Source: Candidatus Gastranaerophilales bacterium
GTDB lineage: Bacteria > Cyanobacteriota > Vampirovibrionia > Gastranaerophilales > Gastranaerophilaceae
Assembly: GCA_944325615.1 (NCBI GenBank)
Contig: CALVAU010000130.1
Location: forward strand, 1-11,914
Direction: 5' to 3'
Length of the DNA stretch: 11,914 nucleotides
Shown here: positions 1 to 6,382 of the stretch, in pieces
How the letters are laid out: each line of letters begins with the position of its first letter
Position numbering within the stretch: position 1 is the stretch's first letter
The notes under the pieces: generated by a model
Told to the model about the DNA's origin: nothing
The model's input: the letters and a program-made list of their open reading frames with translations, nothing else
Database searches by the model: none
Program-made: the position numbers and the translations under genes

Positions 1-482
1 TGGTTGTAACTAATTCAGGTGATGACAAAGTCGCTAAATGTACTGTAAATGCTGGTTTTAAGGCGGATGATGCGACATTAGGTCCCCCATATTCTTGTGA
101 TTCAACTCCTACATGTGCTCAGGATGGTTCAAAAATTGTTGTATATTATTGTAAATCACCTTCAGAGTTGAAGCGAATGGATATTTCTCTTAGTGATTTG
201 AAAACTAATAGATTTTCTTATTCTGGAAATACAATAGTGTATCAAGATATACAAGATTATGTAAATGTAGGTCATTTAGAGCCTGCAGATGCAATAAAAA
301 TGATTAGTAAAGGTACAAGGCCATATAATTCTTATTTTTCTCTTTCCGTAGAGTTCGATATGTCTCAAAGTACAGAGTCACAAATGGAAAATTATTTGAG
401 TATTTTAGGCATAGAAGATGGAATTGCTGATATAAATCCAGGTGCTCCGGGTAGTCCTGGCGGTGTCGTGATTCTATGGTAG
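1..482 (+). CDS. C-terminal part of an unrecognised Cys-containing protein (5' end outside window)
   Basis: The reading frame is open from the left edge (first whole codon at position 3) to a TAG at 480-482, giving about 159 residues. An internal TTG at 168 could be mistaken for a start, but the frame continues well upstream without a stop and no Shine-Dalgarno sequence precedes that TTG, so this is the tail of a longer gene. The visible part has four Cys in its first third (KCTV, PYSCD, TCAQ, YYCK), which suggests an exported protein with disulfides. It ends in a Pro/Gly-rich tail (PGAPGSPGG) followed by VVILW. There is no recognisable catalytic motif or membrane segment. The neighbouring prepilin-like genes make a pilin-like or surface protein plausible, but the N-terminus that would show this is missing. 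I do not assign a function. Confidence 0.7.
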   Translation, partial: VVTNSGDDKVAKCTVNAGFKADDATLGPPYSCDSTPTCAQDGSKIVVYYCKSPSELKRMDISLSDLKTNRFSYSGNTIVYQDIQDYVNVGHLEPADAIKMISKGTRPYNSYFSLSVEFDMSQSTESQMENYLSILGIEDGIADINPGAPGSPGGVVILW

Positions 483-531
483 CTAATTGGTTTTAATACA
501 AATTTATCATTTATTTGTGGACATCTAGCTA

Positions 532-560
532 TTGATTTTGTCTAAATTAAATGATATGAT
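532..560 (+). promoter_or_regulatory. Candidate sigma70-type promoter for the photolyase gene
   Basis: TTGATT (532-537) and TATGAT (555-560) are separated by 17 bp. The -10 box ends only three bases before the paired ATG codons at 564 and 567. A start of transcription about 7 nt after the -10 would fall on the start codon itself, which predicts a leaderless mRNA. No Shine-Dalgarno sequence is present between the previous gene and the ATG, which fits. The region is AT-rich, so chance matches are possible. Confidence 0.4.
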
Positions 561-563
561 AAT

Positions 564-1838
564 ATGATGAATTATGCCAGAAAAGGAAATATTATTAATT
601 ATTTACCTGGTATGTTTCAGGTTGAAAATTCTATCAATGAAGCAAGAATTTACGAATTTAAAAATGGTATAATCGGTGAAGGCTCAGTAGTTTACCTTAT
701 TGAACGAGAATTGCGGATTGTTGATAATTTTTCGTTGACCTATGCTGAAAATTTAGCTAAAAAATTAAATAAAAATTTAAAAATTGTTCATATTTATAAT
801 AAATTTGATTCTGCTATTAAACAAAAATTTTATGATGATGAACTGGAAATTTTAAAAGAGGATATGGCTTTATATGACTTGGATTTTCAAATTATTGAAA
901 AAGCGGCCTTTATTCATTTTATAAATAGCATTTCTCCTGCTTGTATTGTTATAGACTTTAATCCTATAAAAACATATATGGATTTTGAAAAAATAAAATA
1001 TAAAATTATAGAAATTGATAGTCATAATATAATACCAGCGCGGTATATTTCCGATAAACAGGAATATAGTGCATTCCAATTTAGAAGAAAAGTCTATGAT
1101 AAAATATACGGATTTTTTACTGAATTTAATAATCCCTATAAATCTCATTCTAAAGCTTATGAAATTTTAGACAATTTTATTCAAAACAATCTTGATTTTT
1201 ATGCAAGTCAGAAAAATAATCCAAATATAGATATCTTATCTCATTTGAGTCCATATATAAATTGGGGATTTATATCATCACAAAGAGTCGCTCTTGAGGT
1301 TTATAAGAGTAATTCTTCAAATCAGAATAAAGAAGCTTTTCTTGAAGAATTAATAGTAAGGAAGGAGCTGGCTGATAATTTTTGTTTATACAATAGAAAT
1401 TATAAATCTATAAGAGGTACAGCGCTTTGGGCTTCAAGATCATTGTTGAAACATAAAAATGATTTTAGGCCGATCATATATTCTCTCAAAGTATTAGAAA
1501 ATGCTGAAACTCACGATATTATATGGAATACAGCTCAAAAAGAATTAGTAGAAAAAGGCAAAATTCATGGATATGTAAGAATGTATTGGGCTAAGATGCT
1601 TTTGCAGTGGACAGAAACACCTTCTGAAGCTATTGAAACTGCAATATATCTAAATGATAAATATGCCTTTGATGCTCCGTCTGCAAATGGTTATGTCGGT
1701 ATATTATGGGCTATTGCAGGTTTGCATGATCGTCCGTTTAGAGAAGAAAGTATTTCTGGAAAAATCAGACGGATGAGTTATGATTCTCTATACAAAAAAT
1801 TGAAAAATGGAATATACATAAAAAACTTCGAAAAGTAA
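564..1838 (+). CDS. Class II CPD photolyase (deoxyribodipyrimidine photo-lyase)
   Basis: A light-driven FAD enzyme that splits cyclobutane pyrimidine dimers in DNA; cytoplasmic. The 424-residue protein has an N-terminal alpha/beta domain (about 37-160, with RIVDN at 51-55 and EIDSHNIIP at 150-158, typical of class II) and a helical FAD domain. That domain contains LSHLSPYINWGFIS (225-238), the EELIVRKELADNF block, and the class II signature from W321 to W382. Counting against the family from memory, W321, W342 and W349 are spaced exactly like W360, W381 and W388 of the Methanosarcina mazei enzyme, the electron-transfer Trps, and W382 matches W421 at the lesion site. Length is slightly short of the usual 450 or so, with a compact N-terminus. 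ATG codons stand at 564 and 567; neither has a Shine-Dalgarno sequence. It appears intact. Class I photolyase or cryptochrome is excluded by the class II signatures. Confidence 0.93.
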   Translation: MMNYARKGNIINYLPGMFQVENSINEARIYEFKNGIIGEGSVVYLIERELRIVDNFSLTYAENLAKKLNKNLKIVHIYNKFDSAIKQKFYDDELEILKEDMALYDLDFQIIEKAAFIHFINSISPACIVIDFNPIKTYMDFEKIKYKIIEIDSHNIIPARYISDKQEYSAFQFRRKVYDKIYGFFTEFNNPYKSHSKAYEILDNFIQNNLDFYASQKNNPNIDILSHLSPYINWGFISSQRVALEVYKSNSSNQNKEAFLEELIVRKELADNFCLYNRNYKSIRGTALWASRSLLKHKNDFRPIIYSLKVLENAETHDIIWNTAQKELVEKGKIHGYVRMYWAKMLLQWTETPSEAIETAIYLNDKYAFDAPSANGYVGILWAIAGLHDRPFREESISGKIRRMSYDSLYKKLKNGIYIKNFEK

Positions 1839-1856
1839 TCCTTAACGAAGTTCTTT
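1820..1856 (-). terminator. Hairpin terminator of the minus-strand prepilin gene, inside the photolyase 3' end
   Basis: AACTTCG (1824-1830) pairs with CGAAGTT (1846-1852). On the minus strand the stem extends through a G-U pair and three A-U pairs and runs into a T6 tract, the form of an intrinsic terminator for the gene ending at 1878. The loop is long (15 nt) and contains the photolyase stop codon. On the plus strand the U-tract is poor, so it may stop the photolyase transcript only weakly. Confidence 0.5.
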
Positions 1857-1877
1857 ATGATAACTTTTTATATTAAA

Positions 1878-2501
1878 TTAATCTTTCATAACAGAAGTTG
1901 ATCTTAAATATGCTTTTTCAAGATCCCCATCTACGTGTATTCCGCCATCAGGTGAAACAATAATTTCATACATATCCGGAGTTTTGCAGGTAGCCGCATT
2001 GAACTTACAATTAGGCGCTTTTGCTCCGTTTGTATCTATCGTGATTGTAGCATCTGTTGCAAAATCTGTTGATGGTATATAGTAAGCAATACCTTCATTT
2101 GTTATAAAACTAGGGTTATTAAATACTCCATTACCACCAGGAGTGCCTGGACAAGTAATATCTTCTGTTGAAATTGTATTTAATTTTAGACCAAATAATC
2201 TGCAAAACTTATTAGCTCCTTCATACGTAGTGCTATCGTCATTAATTACAGCAGCAACAGTATTATCTAAGCCTAAATAAGCTGTACCATCAGGTCTAAG
2301 AGCTTCCGGATATAAATAGTCATCATTGATTATTTCGGTTACAACTCTTTCAATATTGCTATATGCTTTTTTAAATAAAACCTTTTGTTTATCAGGTTGA
2401 GTTTGTTTTATTACCGGAAGAATCATAGATGCAATTACTCCAATTATCCCCATTGTAACAAGGACTTCACCAAGAGAAAATGCAAGTTTTTTCTTTTTCA
2501 T
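1878..2501 (-). CDS. Prepilin-like protein with type IV pilin N-terminal methylation motif
   Basis: The 207-residue protein begins with a short basic leader (MKKKKLA), then FSLGEVLVTMGIIGVIASMILP. Cleavage is expected after Ala7, giving Phe at +1 and the invariant Glu at +5 (E12), followed by the hydrophobic helix. This is the class III signal processed by a PilD-type prepilin peptidase. Such proteins build type IV pili or type II secretion pseudopili. The globular part has Cys at 100, 117, 165 and 172, probably two disulfides, and the motif DTNGAKAPN (156-164) before a C-terminal YEIIVSPDGG strand. The -1 residue is Ala rather than the usual Gly. The start has a GAGG ribosome site about 5 nt upstream (2507-2510 on the plus strand). 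No pilus assembly genes are in the window, so it is likely a stand-alone minor pilin; its exact role is unknown. Confidence 0.85.
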   Translation of the reverse strand: MKKKKLAFSLGEVLVTMGIIGVIASMILPVIKQTQPDKQKVLFKKAYSNIERVVTEIINDDYLYPEALRPDGTAYLGLDNTVAAVINDDSTTYEGANKFCRLFGLKLNTISTEDITCPGTPGGNGVFNNPSFITNEGIAYYIPSTDFATDATITIDTNGAKAPNCKFNAATCKTPDMYEIIVSPDGGIHVDGDLEKAYLRSTSVMKD

Positions 2502-2543
2502 AATAACCTCGTATTTCTTGTTATAATTTTGAATTATAAAGAT

Positions 2544-2552
2544 ATTATACCA
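2544..2552 (-). promoter_or_regulatory. Extended -10 promoter for the minus-strand prepilin gene
   Basis: On the minus strand this reads TGGTATAAT, an exact extended -10 (TGnTATAAT), giving a predicted leader of about 36 nt before the ATG at 2501. No good -35 stands at the right distance, as is usual for extended -10 promoters. Confidence 0.55.
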
Positions 2553-2642
2553 CTATTTACATTCATAGTATCATTATATTGACTTAATTTACAAAAAAAA
2601 TCATCTGTATGATTTGTTTTGCTATCCTTATTTGAGCAAATC

Positions 2643-2671
2643 TTGACGGTTGCTTAATAATATGTTATAAT
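2643..2671 (+). promoter_or_regulatory. Strong sigma70 promoter for the plus-strand prepilin gene
   Basis: TTGACG (2643-2648), a 17-bp spacer, then a perfect TATAAT (2666-2671). The gene starts 33 bp later with a GGGAG ribosome site just before the ATG at 2704. This is the closest match to consensus in the window. Confidence 0.75.
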
Positions 2672-2703
2672 AGTAGTGATATATAAATTTTGGGAGCAAG
2701 GAT

Positions 2704-3618
2704 ATGTCGAGGAAGTTTGAAGCTCTTACATTAGCTGAAATAATGATTACTCTGTTAATTATTTCAATATTGTGTCTATTTGCTTTGTCAACAATTAAAC
2801 CTTATGATAAAACTTATAAATGGTTGTATGTTCGAATATATCATTCAATAGAGACTGCTGTATATAACTCAATGATGACCAGAAATTCTCAGGATGACCC
2901 TAATATGTATGGTTTTCCGAATTCATCTACTAATTTCTGTAACATGTTAAAAGAATATATGAATACTGCTTCAGAGGATGTTATAGAAGGTGAAGTGAAT
3001 CCAAAATGCGAGGCTTCAAGGGATTTAGATATTGGCGCATTTGAGTTTCCTGAAGATAAAATACAGCTTGTGTTGAGTAATGGTATAAGATTATGGATTG
3101 CATCTGATGGTGGTGCTCCTTATCAACTTAATGAGACTGTTGATGGTTCTCCTGTAAATATGAAATATTACGTAGTATTTGCAGACCTTAACGGTTCAAG
3201 AGGACCAAATTTGGCGCAATGGGATGCCGCAGGTAATATAGGTTGGAATGAAGATTATAAAATGGTTGATATTGTTGCTTTTGTAGTAACCGAAGCTTCA
3301 GTTGTAATACCAATTGGCCCTCCGGAAATTGATACAAGATATATGCAAGCTTTTGCTATATATCCGCCTGATGATGAAAATTTCCCGGAAGGTACGAAAT
3401 CTACAGCTCATACATATTACTGGGCAAAAAATGATGCTTGGGGTTCTAGTAAATCAATAGCGGAACCTATGTCTTTGAATTTTGCGGGAGAATTTCCGGC
3501 GAATAGTCCATTCCTTGTTACTTATCCACCGGCAAATAATGTAAATGAGACCGCTGGATGTTCAGAAGATAATAATTTGGTATCTCAATGTTACGTAAAA
3601 ATAGAAGATTATAACTAA
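2704..3618 (+). CDS. Long prepilin-like protein with type IV pilin N-terminal motif
   Basis: The 304-residue protein starts MSRKFEA, then LTLAEIMITLLIISILCLFAL. Cleavage is expected after Ala7, with Leu at +1 and Glu at +5 (E12) before the hydrophobic helix. It is therefore processed and anchored like a type IV pilin or pseudopilin. It is longer than most pilins (commonly about 150-200 residues). The C-terminal domain carries DLNGSRGPN (161-169), matching DTNGAKAPN in the neighbouring divergent prepilin, and a Pro/Asn-rich tail with Cys286 and Cys296. Further Cys are at 79 and 102, and one (C24) lies in the membrane helix. The ATG at 2704 follows GGGAGCAAGGAT, and a consensus promoter lies upstream. 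It diverges from the other prepilin gene and ends in a strong terminator, so it is probably monocistronic. It may be a minor pilin or surface adhesin; the ligand is unknown. Confidence 0.82.
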   Translation: MSRKFEALTLAEIMITLLIISILCLFALSTIKPYDKTYKWLYVRIYHSIETAVYNSMMTRNSQDDPNMYGFPNSSTNFCNMLKEYMNTASEDVIEGEVNPKCEASRDLDIGAFEFPEDKIQLVLSNGIRLWIASDGGAPYQLNETVDGSPVNMKYYVVFADLNGSRGPNLAQWDAAGNIGWNEDYKMVDIVAFVVTEASVVIPIGPPEIDTRYMQAFAIYPPDDENFPEGTKSTAHTYYWAKNDAWGSSKSIAEPMSLNFAGEFPANSPFLVTYPPANNVNETAGCSEDNNLVSQCYVKIEDYN

Positions 3619-3652
3619 TAAAAAAGCTCGATTTAATCGAGCTTTTTTATTA
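3616..3652. terminator. Bidirectional hairpin terminator between convergent genes
   Basis: Near-perfect palindrome with 17-bp arms and a 3-nt loop (TTA). Its core is AAGCTCGAT/ATCGAGCTT, flanked by A6 on the left and T6 on the right. It includes the stop codon of the prepilin gene (3616-3618). The A and T tracts make it work in both directions, ending both this gene and the minus-strand outer-membrane factor gene. Confidence 0.9.
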
Positions 3653-3671
3653 TATAATTTGAGAACTTTTG

Positions 3672-5069
3672 TTAGATGTTTTCATTATCCTTTGAAAGGT
3701 TATTATAATCGACACCGCCAACGGCTTTGTATAGATTAATTGTAGAAATCAAATAATTAATTTTATTTGATATTTCAGCTCTTTCACTCATAATAACAGC
3801 TTCTTCAGCTTTAAGATGGTCTAGTTGTGATTTTGAACCTATATTTAAGCTTTTTTCACTAAGTGCAAATTTTTCTTTTTCAATTCCTACTCTTTCAATT
3901 GATTTATCATAATTCTTTTTGGAAATCTTTGCAGTTGTTAATGAGTCATTAAGCTCTTGAATTGATGTCAGAAGAACTTTTTCGTACATTTCGCTAGCTT
4001 TTTCATATTCCAATTTGTTGTATCTCAAGTGTGCAAGTTTAGCACCTCCTGTGAATAAATCAATTGAAGGTAATATCCCAACATTTGCAAGGAAAGTGTG
4101 GGAATCAAAAAGATGTGAAAAATTGTTGTAAGCGTTGAATCCAGCTTGACCGTAAATCGTAAATTTAGGTAAGAAACTTTTTCTTGCAACTCTTACATCA
4201 TAGCCTATTTTTTTAATATAATCTTCAGCTTTTATAAGGTCGGGTCGTTGAGCTATAGCGTCAGCATTGATACTTTCAGGAACATTTGGTAATGTAATTT
4301 GTTCAAATGTATTTCTCAAAATTTCTTTAGCGTCTCTTTCGCCTAAAAGTACAATTAATTGATTGTATATAGTATCTTGTTTATTTTTATAATCGTTCAA
4401 TTCTTCTTCAAAAACTGTTAGAGCTTGTCTTTCTATAAGAACTTCTACCGTTGAGCATAAGCCGTTTTTGTATTTTATTTCTTGCATTTCTGTTATTTTT
4501 TTCTGAAGTTCGACAAGTCTTTCTTGATTTTTAATTAATTTATCCAATTTAATCAGGTTAAAATAGTTAGATGCAACTTCACTTGTCAAATTGATATAAG
4601 AAGCACGTTCATTTTGTTTTATAATATCTCTTTGTTTTTCGATACTTTTAGTCTTTAAACGATTTTCGCCCCAAATATCTACTTCATAAGTCATTGTTAG
4701 CGGAAGTAAAAATCTGGTCTGAGAATAATCTGGAATTACCAAATTTCCGAATCTTGTTGTCGCGCTAGGCATTTCTCTTCCTATATTTCCGCTGAAACCA
4801 AGATAAGGCAGTTCATTTGCAAAAGCTTCTTTAACTGCTTGATCAGCTTGTTTCGATTTGATTGTTGCTATTTTTAAATCTTGATTGTTCTCGTAAGTCT
4901 TCATCATAAGATTTACAAGATTTTCATCATTGTACTGTTTCCACCAATTAATATTTACATAATTTAGTCTGTAATCTTCCTTAGGTGTTTCTTTTGCATA
5001 TAAAGTGCTTGTGTTGCACAACAAAATCAATAGGGTTAAAAATAATAATCTAAAATGTTTCATATCCAA
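3672..5069 (-). CDS. Outer-membrane efflux channel, TolC/NodT (OMF) family
   Basis: Forms the trimeric outer-membrane and periplasmic tunnel of a tripartite efflux pump. The 465-residue protein has a signal peptide (about 1-25, cleaved after LYA) and the two repeated OEP domains. Family hallmarks are YEVDIWGENR after the first beta segment, AQRPDLIKAE at the start of the second repeat, PSIDLFTGGA in the second beta segment, and INLYKAVGGVDY near the C-terminus. A Cys at 18 sits inside the hydrophobic core, but the residue before it is Leu, so this is not a normal lipobox. Unlike many NodT/OprM relatives, it is probably not acylated. The first ATG (5069) has AAAGGAA 8 nt upstream; the second Met, two codons later, is less well placed. 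It diverges from emrA, so the two very likely act together. Its Shine-Dalgarno sequence lies in one arm of the palindrome at 5072-5103. Confidence 0.93.
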   Translation of the reverse strand: MDMKHFRLLFLTLLILLCNTSTLYAKETPKEDYRLNYVNINWWKQYNDENLVNLMMKTYENNQDLKIATIKSKQADQAVKEAFANELPYLGFSGNIGREMPSATTRFGNLVIPDYSQTRFLLPLTMTYEVDIWGENRLKTKSIEKQRDIIKQNERASYINLTSEVASNYFNLIKLDKLIKNQERLVELQKKITEMQEIKYKNGLCSTVEVLIERQALTVFEEELNDYKNKQDTIYNQLIVLLGERDAKEILRNTFEQITLPNVPESINADAIAQRPDLIKAEDYIKKIGYDVRVARKSFLPKFTIYGQAGFNAYNNFSHLFDSHTFLANVGILPSIDLFTGGAKLAHLRYNKLEYEKASEMYEKVLLTSIQELNDSLTTAKISKKNYDKSIERVGIEKEKFALSEKSLNIGSKSQLDHLKAEEAVIMSERAEISNKINYLISTINLYKAVGGVDYNNLSKDNENI

Positions 5070-5071
5070 AA

Positions 5072-5103
5072 TTCCTTTATGCTACTATACTAGCATAAAG
5101 GAA
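5072..5103. promoter_or_regulatory. Perfect palindrome, candidate operator in the divergent efflux promoter region
   Basis: TTCCTTTATGCTA (5072-5084) and its exact reverse complement (5091-5103) flank the 6-nt spacer CTATAC. The size and symmetry are typical of an operator bound by a dimeric TetR- or MarR-type repressor, families that often control such pumps; no regulator gene is in the window. On the minus strand it contains a candidate extended -10 (TGCTAGTAT) for the outer-membrane factor gene. If transcription starts further upstream, the same sequence would form an RNA hairpin with the Shine-Dalgarno AAAGGAA of that gene in its 3' arm. Confidence 0.6.
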
Positions 5104-5140
5104 AATTATTTTTTGCAAATATAAGATATTTATTTTTCTC

Positions 5141-5170
5141 TTGAAAAAAAATATTTTGTGCTAGTATAAA
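5141..5170 (+). promoter_or_regulatory. Candidate sigma70 promoter for emrA
   Basis: TTGAAA (5141-5146) and TATAAA (5165-5170) are 18 bp apart. A transcript from here would have a leader of about 30-35 nt before the ATG at 5211. The -10 overlaps the third copy of the palindrome core, so a protein bound there would block it. Confidence 0.55.
5155..5168 (+). repeat. Third copy of the operator core at the emrA -10
   Basis: TTTGTGCTAGTATA at 5155-5168 matches the palindrome core TTTATGCTAGTATA (minus strand, 5099 to 5086) at 13 of 14 positions. The left arm, TTTATGCTACTATA (5076-5089), also differs from that core at one position. No inverted partner follows it, so here it is a half-site covering the promoter. 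Confidence 0.5.
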
Positions 5171-5210
5171 ATTAGAGGAATTAATTAAATAAGAATAAGC
5201 GAGGTTTTTT

Positions 5211-6335
5211 ATGGATGAACAAAACAATAACCAACCTTTCGATGATGATAATGAAATTAAGCATATAGATAAAGAAGAACTTGAAAAAAGAGCAAAAGAA
5301 AAGTTAAAAAAGAATCGCCCCGAATATAAAAAGAAGCGTGTTATAATTCCGACTATTTGTGCTATTATTCTTGTATTTATCGGAATATTTATGGCAATTA
5401 ATGCAACATTTTATCAGTCAACTGATGATGCATTTGTCGAAGGTCATATAATTTCAATAGCACCAAAAGTTGCTGGGCAAGTAATTAATCTTTATGTGGA
5501 TGATAATCAGGAAGTAAAACAAGGTGAAGTTTTAGTAGAAATTGATCCGACTGATTATAAGGTAAAATTAAATCAAGCAGAGGCTAAACTTGCTGAAGCG
5601 AAAGCTAAGCTGGGTGTAATAGAAAGACAAGTCGAAGAAAATACTTCAAAAGTCGGATTTACTGTTCAAGAATTGAATTCAGCATCATCAAAACTTGATT
5701 TTGCAGAAAAAGATTACAGAAGATATGCCGATATGTATAAAGAAGGCATTGTATCAAAGCAAGAATATGATAAAAGTTTGAACATGCTTACAGTAGCGCA
5801 AGCCAACGAAAAAGCTGCTGATGAAAATAATAAGGCTGTAAAAGCCTCACTTGAAGCTAATAAAGCTCAAGTAAAATCTCAAGAAGCTGAGATAAATAGA
5901 TTAGAAGCTGAGGTAGATCAAGCAAAAATCAATCTTTCATATACGAAAATTTATGCTCCTGAAGCAGGTATGGTATCAGCAAGAACTGTTGAAAAAGGTA
6001 ATTATGTGCAAGTTGCACAGCCAATGATGTCTATAGTTCCTCAAAAAGTTTGGGTAGTAGCTAATTTTAAGGAAATACAGCTTACTAATATGAAAAAAGG
6101 TCAGCCCGCTTGGATTAAGGTAGATACTTACCCTCATAAAAAATTTAAAGGTCACGTTGATAGTATCCAAAGAGCAACAGGTGCAAAATCTTCACTATTT
6201 CCACCGGAAAATGCTGTTGGAAGTTATGTAAAAATTGTTCAAAGAGTACCAGTAAAAATTCTTTTTGATGAAGATATAACAAATTATAATATAGTCCCGG
6301 GTATGTCTGTAGTACCCAGAGTAAAAATTAAATAA
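5211..6335 (+). CDS. emrA: EmrA-type periplasmic adaptor (HlyD/membrane fusion protein family)
   Basis: Links the inner-membrane transporter to the outer-membrane channel of a drug efflux pump. The 374-residue protein has a charged cytoplasmic N-terminus (1-43) and one membrane helix (about 44-64). The first half of a lipoyl-like domain follows (TDDAFVEGHI... to about 113). A long alpha-helical hairpin rich in Ala, Glu, Lys and Gln spans about 114-241. The second lipoyl half is LSYTKIYAPEAGMVSART (242-259), and a beta-barrel C-terminal domain follows. LFPPENAVGSYVKIVQRVPVKI near 329-350 is the hallmark of EmrA rather than of RND adaptors, which also lack the N-terminal anchor seen here. The ATG at 5211 follows GCGAGGTTTTTT; a later start would lose the cytoplasmic tail but keep the helix. 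It is followed at 47 bp by emrB and diverges from the outer-membrane channel gene, so the whole pump is encoded here. The substrate cannot be read from the sequence. Confidence 0.94.
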   Translation: MDEQNNNQPFDDDNEIKHIDKEELEKRAKEKLKKNRPEYKKKRVIIPTICAIILVFIGIFMAINATFYQSTDDAFVEGHIISIAPKVAGQVINLYVDDNQEVKQGEVLVEIDPTDYKVKLNQAEAKLAEAKAKLGVIERQVEENTSKVGFTVQELNSASSKLDFAEKDYRRYADMYKEGIVSKQEYDKSLNMLTVAQANEKAADENNKAVKASLEANKAQVKSQEAEINRLEAEVDQAKINLSYTKIYAPEAGMVSARTVEKGNYVQVAQPMMSIVPQKVWVVANFKEIQLTNMKKGQPAWIKVDTYPHKKFKGHVDSIQRATGAKSSLFPPENAVGSYVKIVQRVPVKILFDEDITNYNIVPGMSVVPRVKIK

Positions 6336-6337
6336 CT

Positions 6338-6368
6338 AAAAAGGCTTTACTATAAGTAAAGCCTTTTT
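6338..6368 (+). terminator. Strong hairpin with T-tract between emrA and emrB (terminator or attenuator)
   Basis: AAAAAGGCTTTAC (6338-6350) pairs perfectly with GTAAAGCCTTTTT (6356-6368), leaving a 5-nt loop (TATAA) and a T5 tail. It begins 3 nt after the emrA stop codon and ends 14 nt before the emrB start. As an intrinsic terminator it would reduce emrB transcription relative to emrA, since no clear promoter lies between the hairpin and emrB. Confidence 0.8.
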
Positions 6369-6382
6369 ATGAAATAACGATT

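Noticed and set aside
168..482. A separate 104-residue gene starting at TTG 168
   Set aside because: The frame is open to the left edge of the window and no ribosome site precedes the TTG, so this is the end of a longer gene.
870..1148. Minus-strand open frame inside the photolyase gene
   Set aside because: A shadow frame rich in Phe, Ile and Tyr arising from an AT-rich coding strand; the plus-strand protein is clearly real.
2598..2615. Small inverted repeat AAATCAT-CTGT-ATGATTT between the two prepilin genes
   Set aside because: Seven A-T-rich base pairs, not positioned over either promoter box; likely chance, although a regulator site cannot be excluded.
5001..5021. Lipobox in the outer-membrane factor (Cys18)
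   Set aside because: The residue before the Cys is Leu, not Gly, Ala or Ser, and a normal signal peptidase I site follows at LYA|KE.
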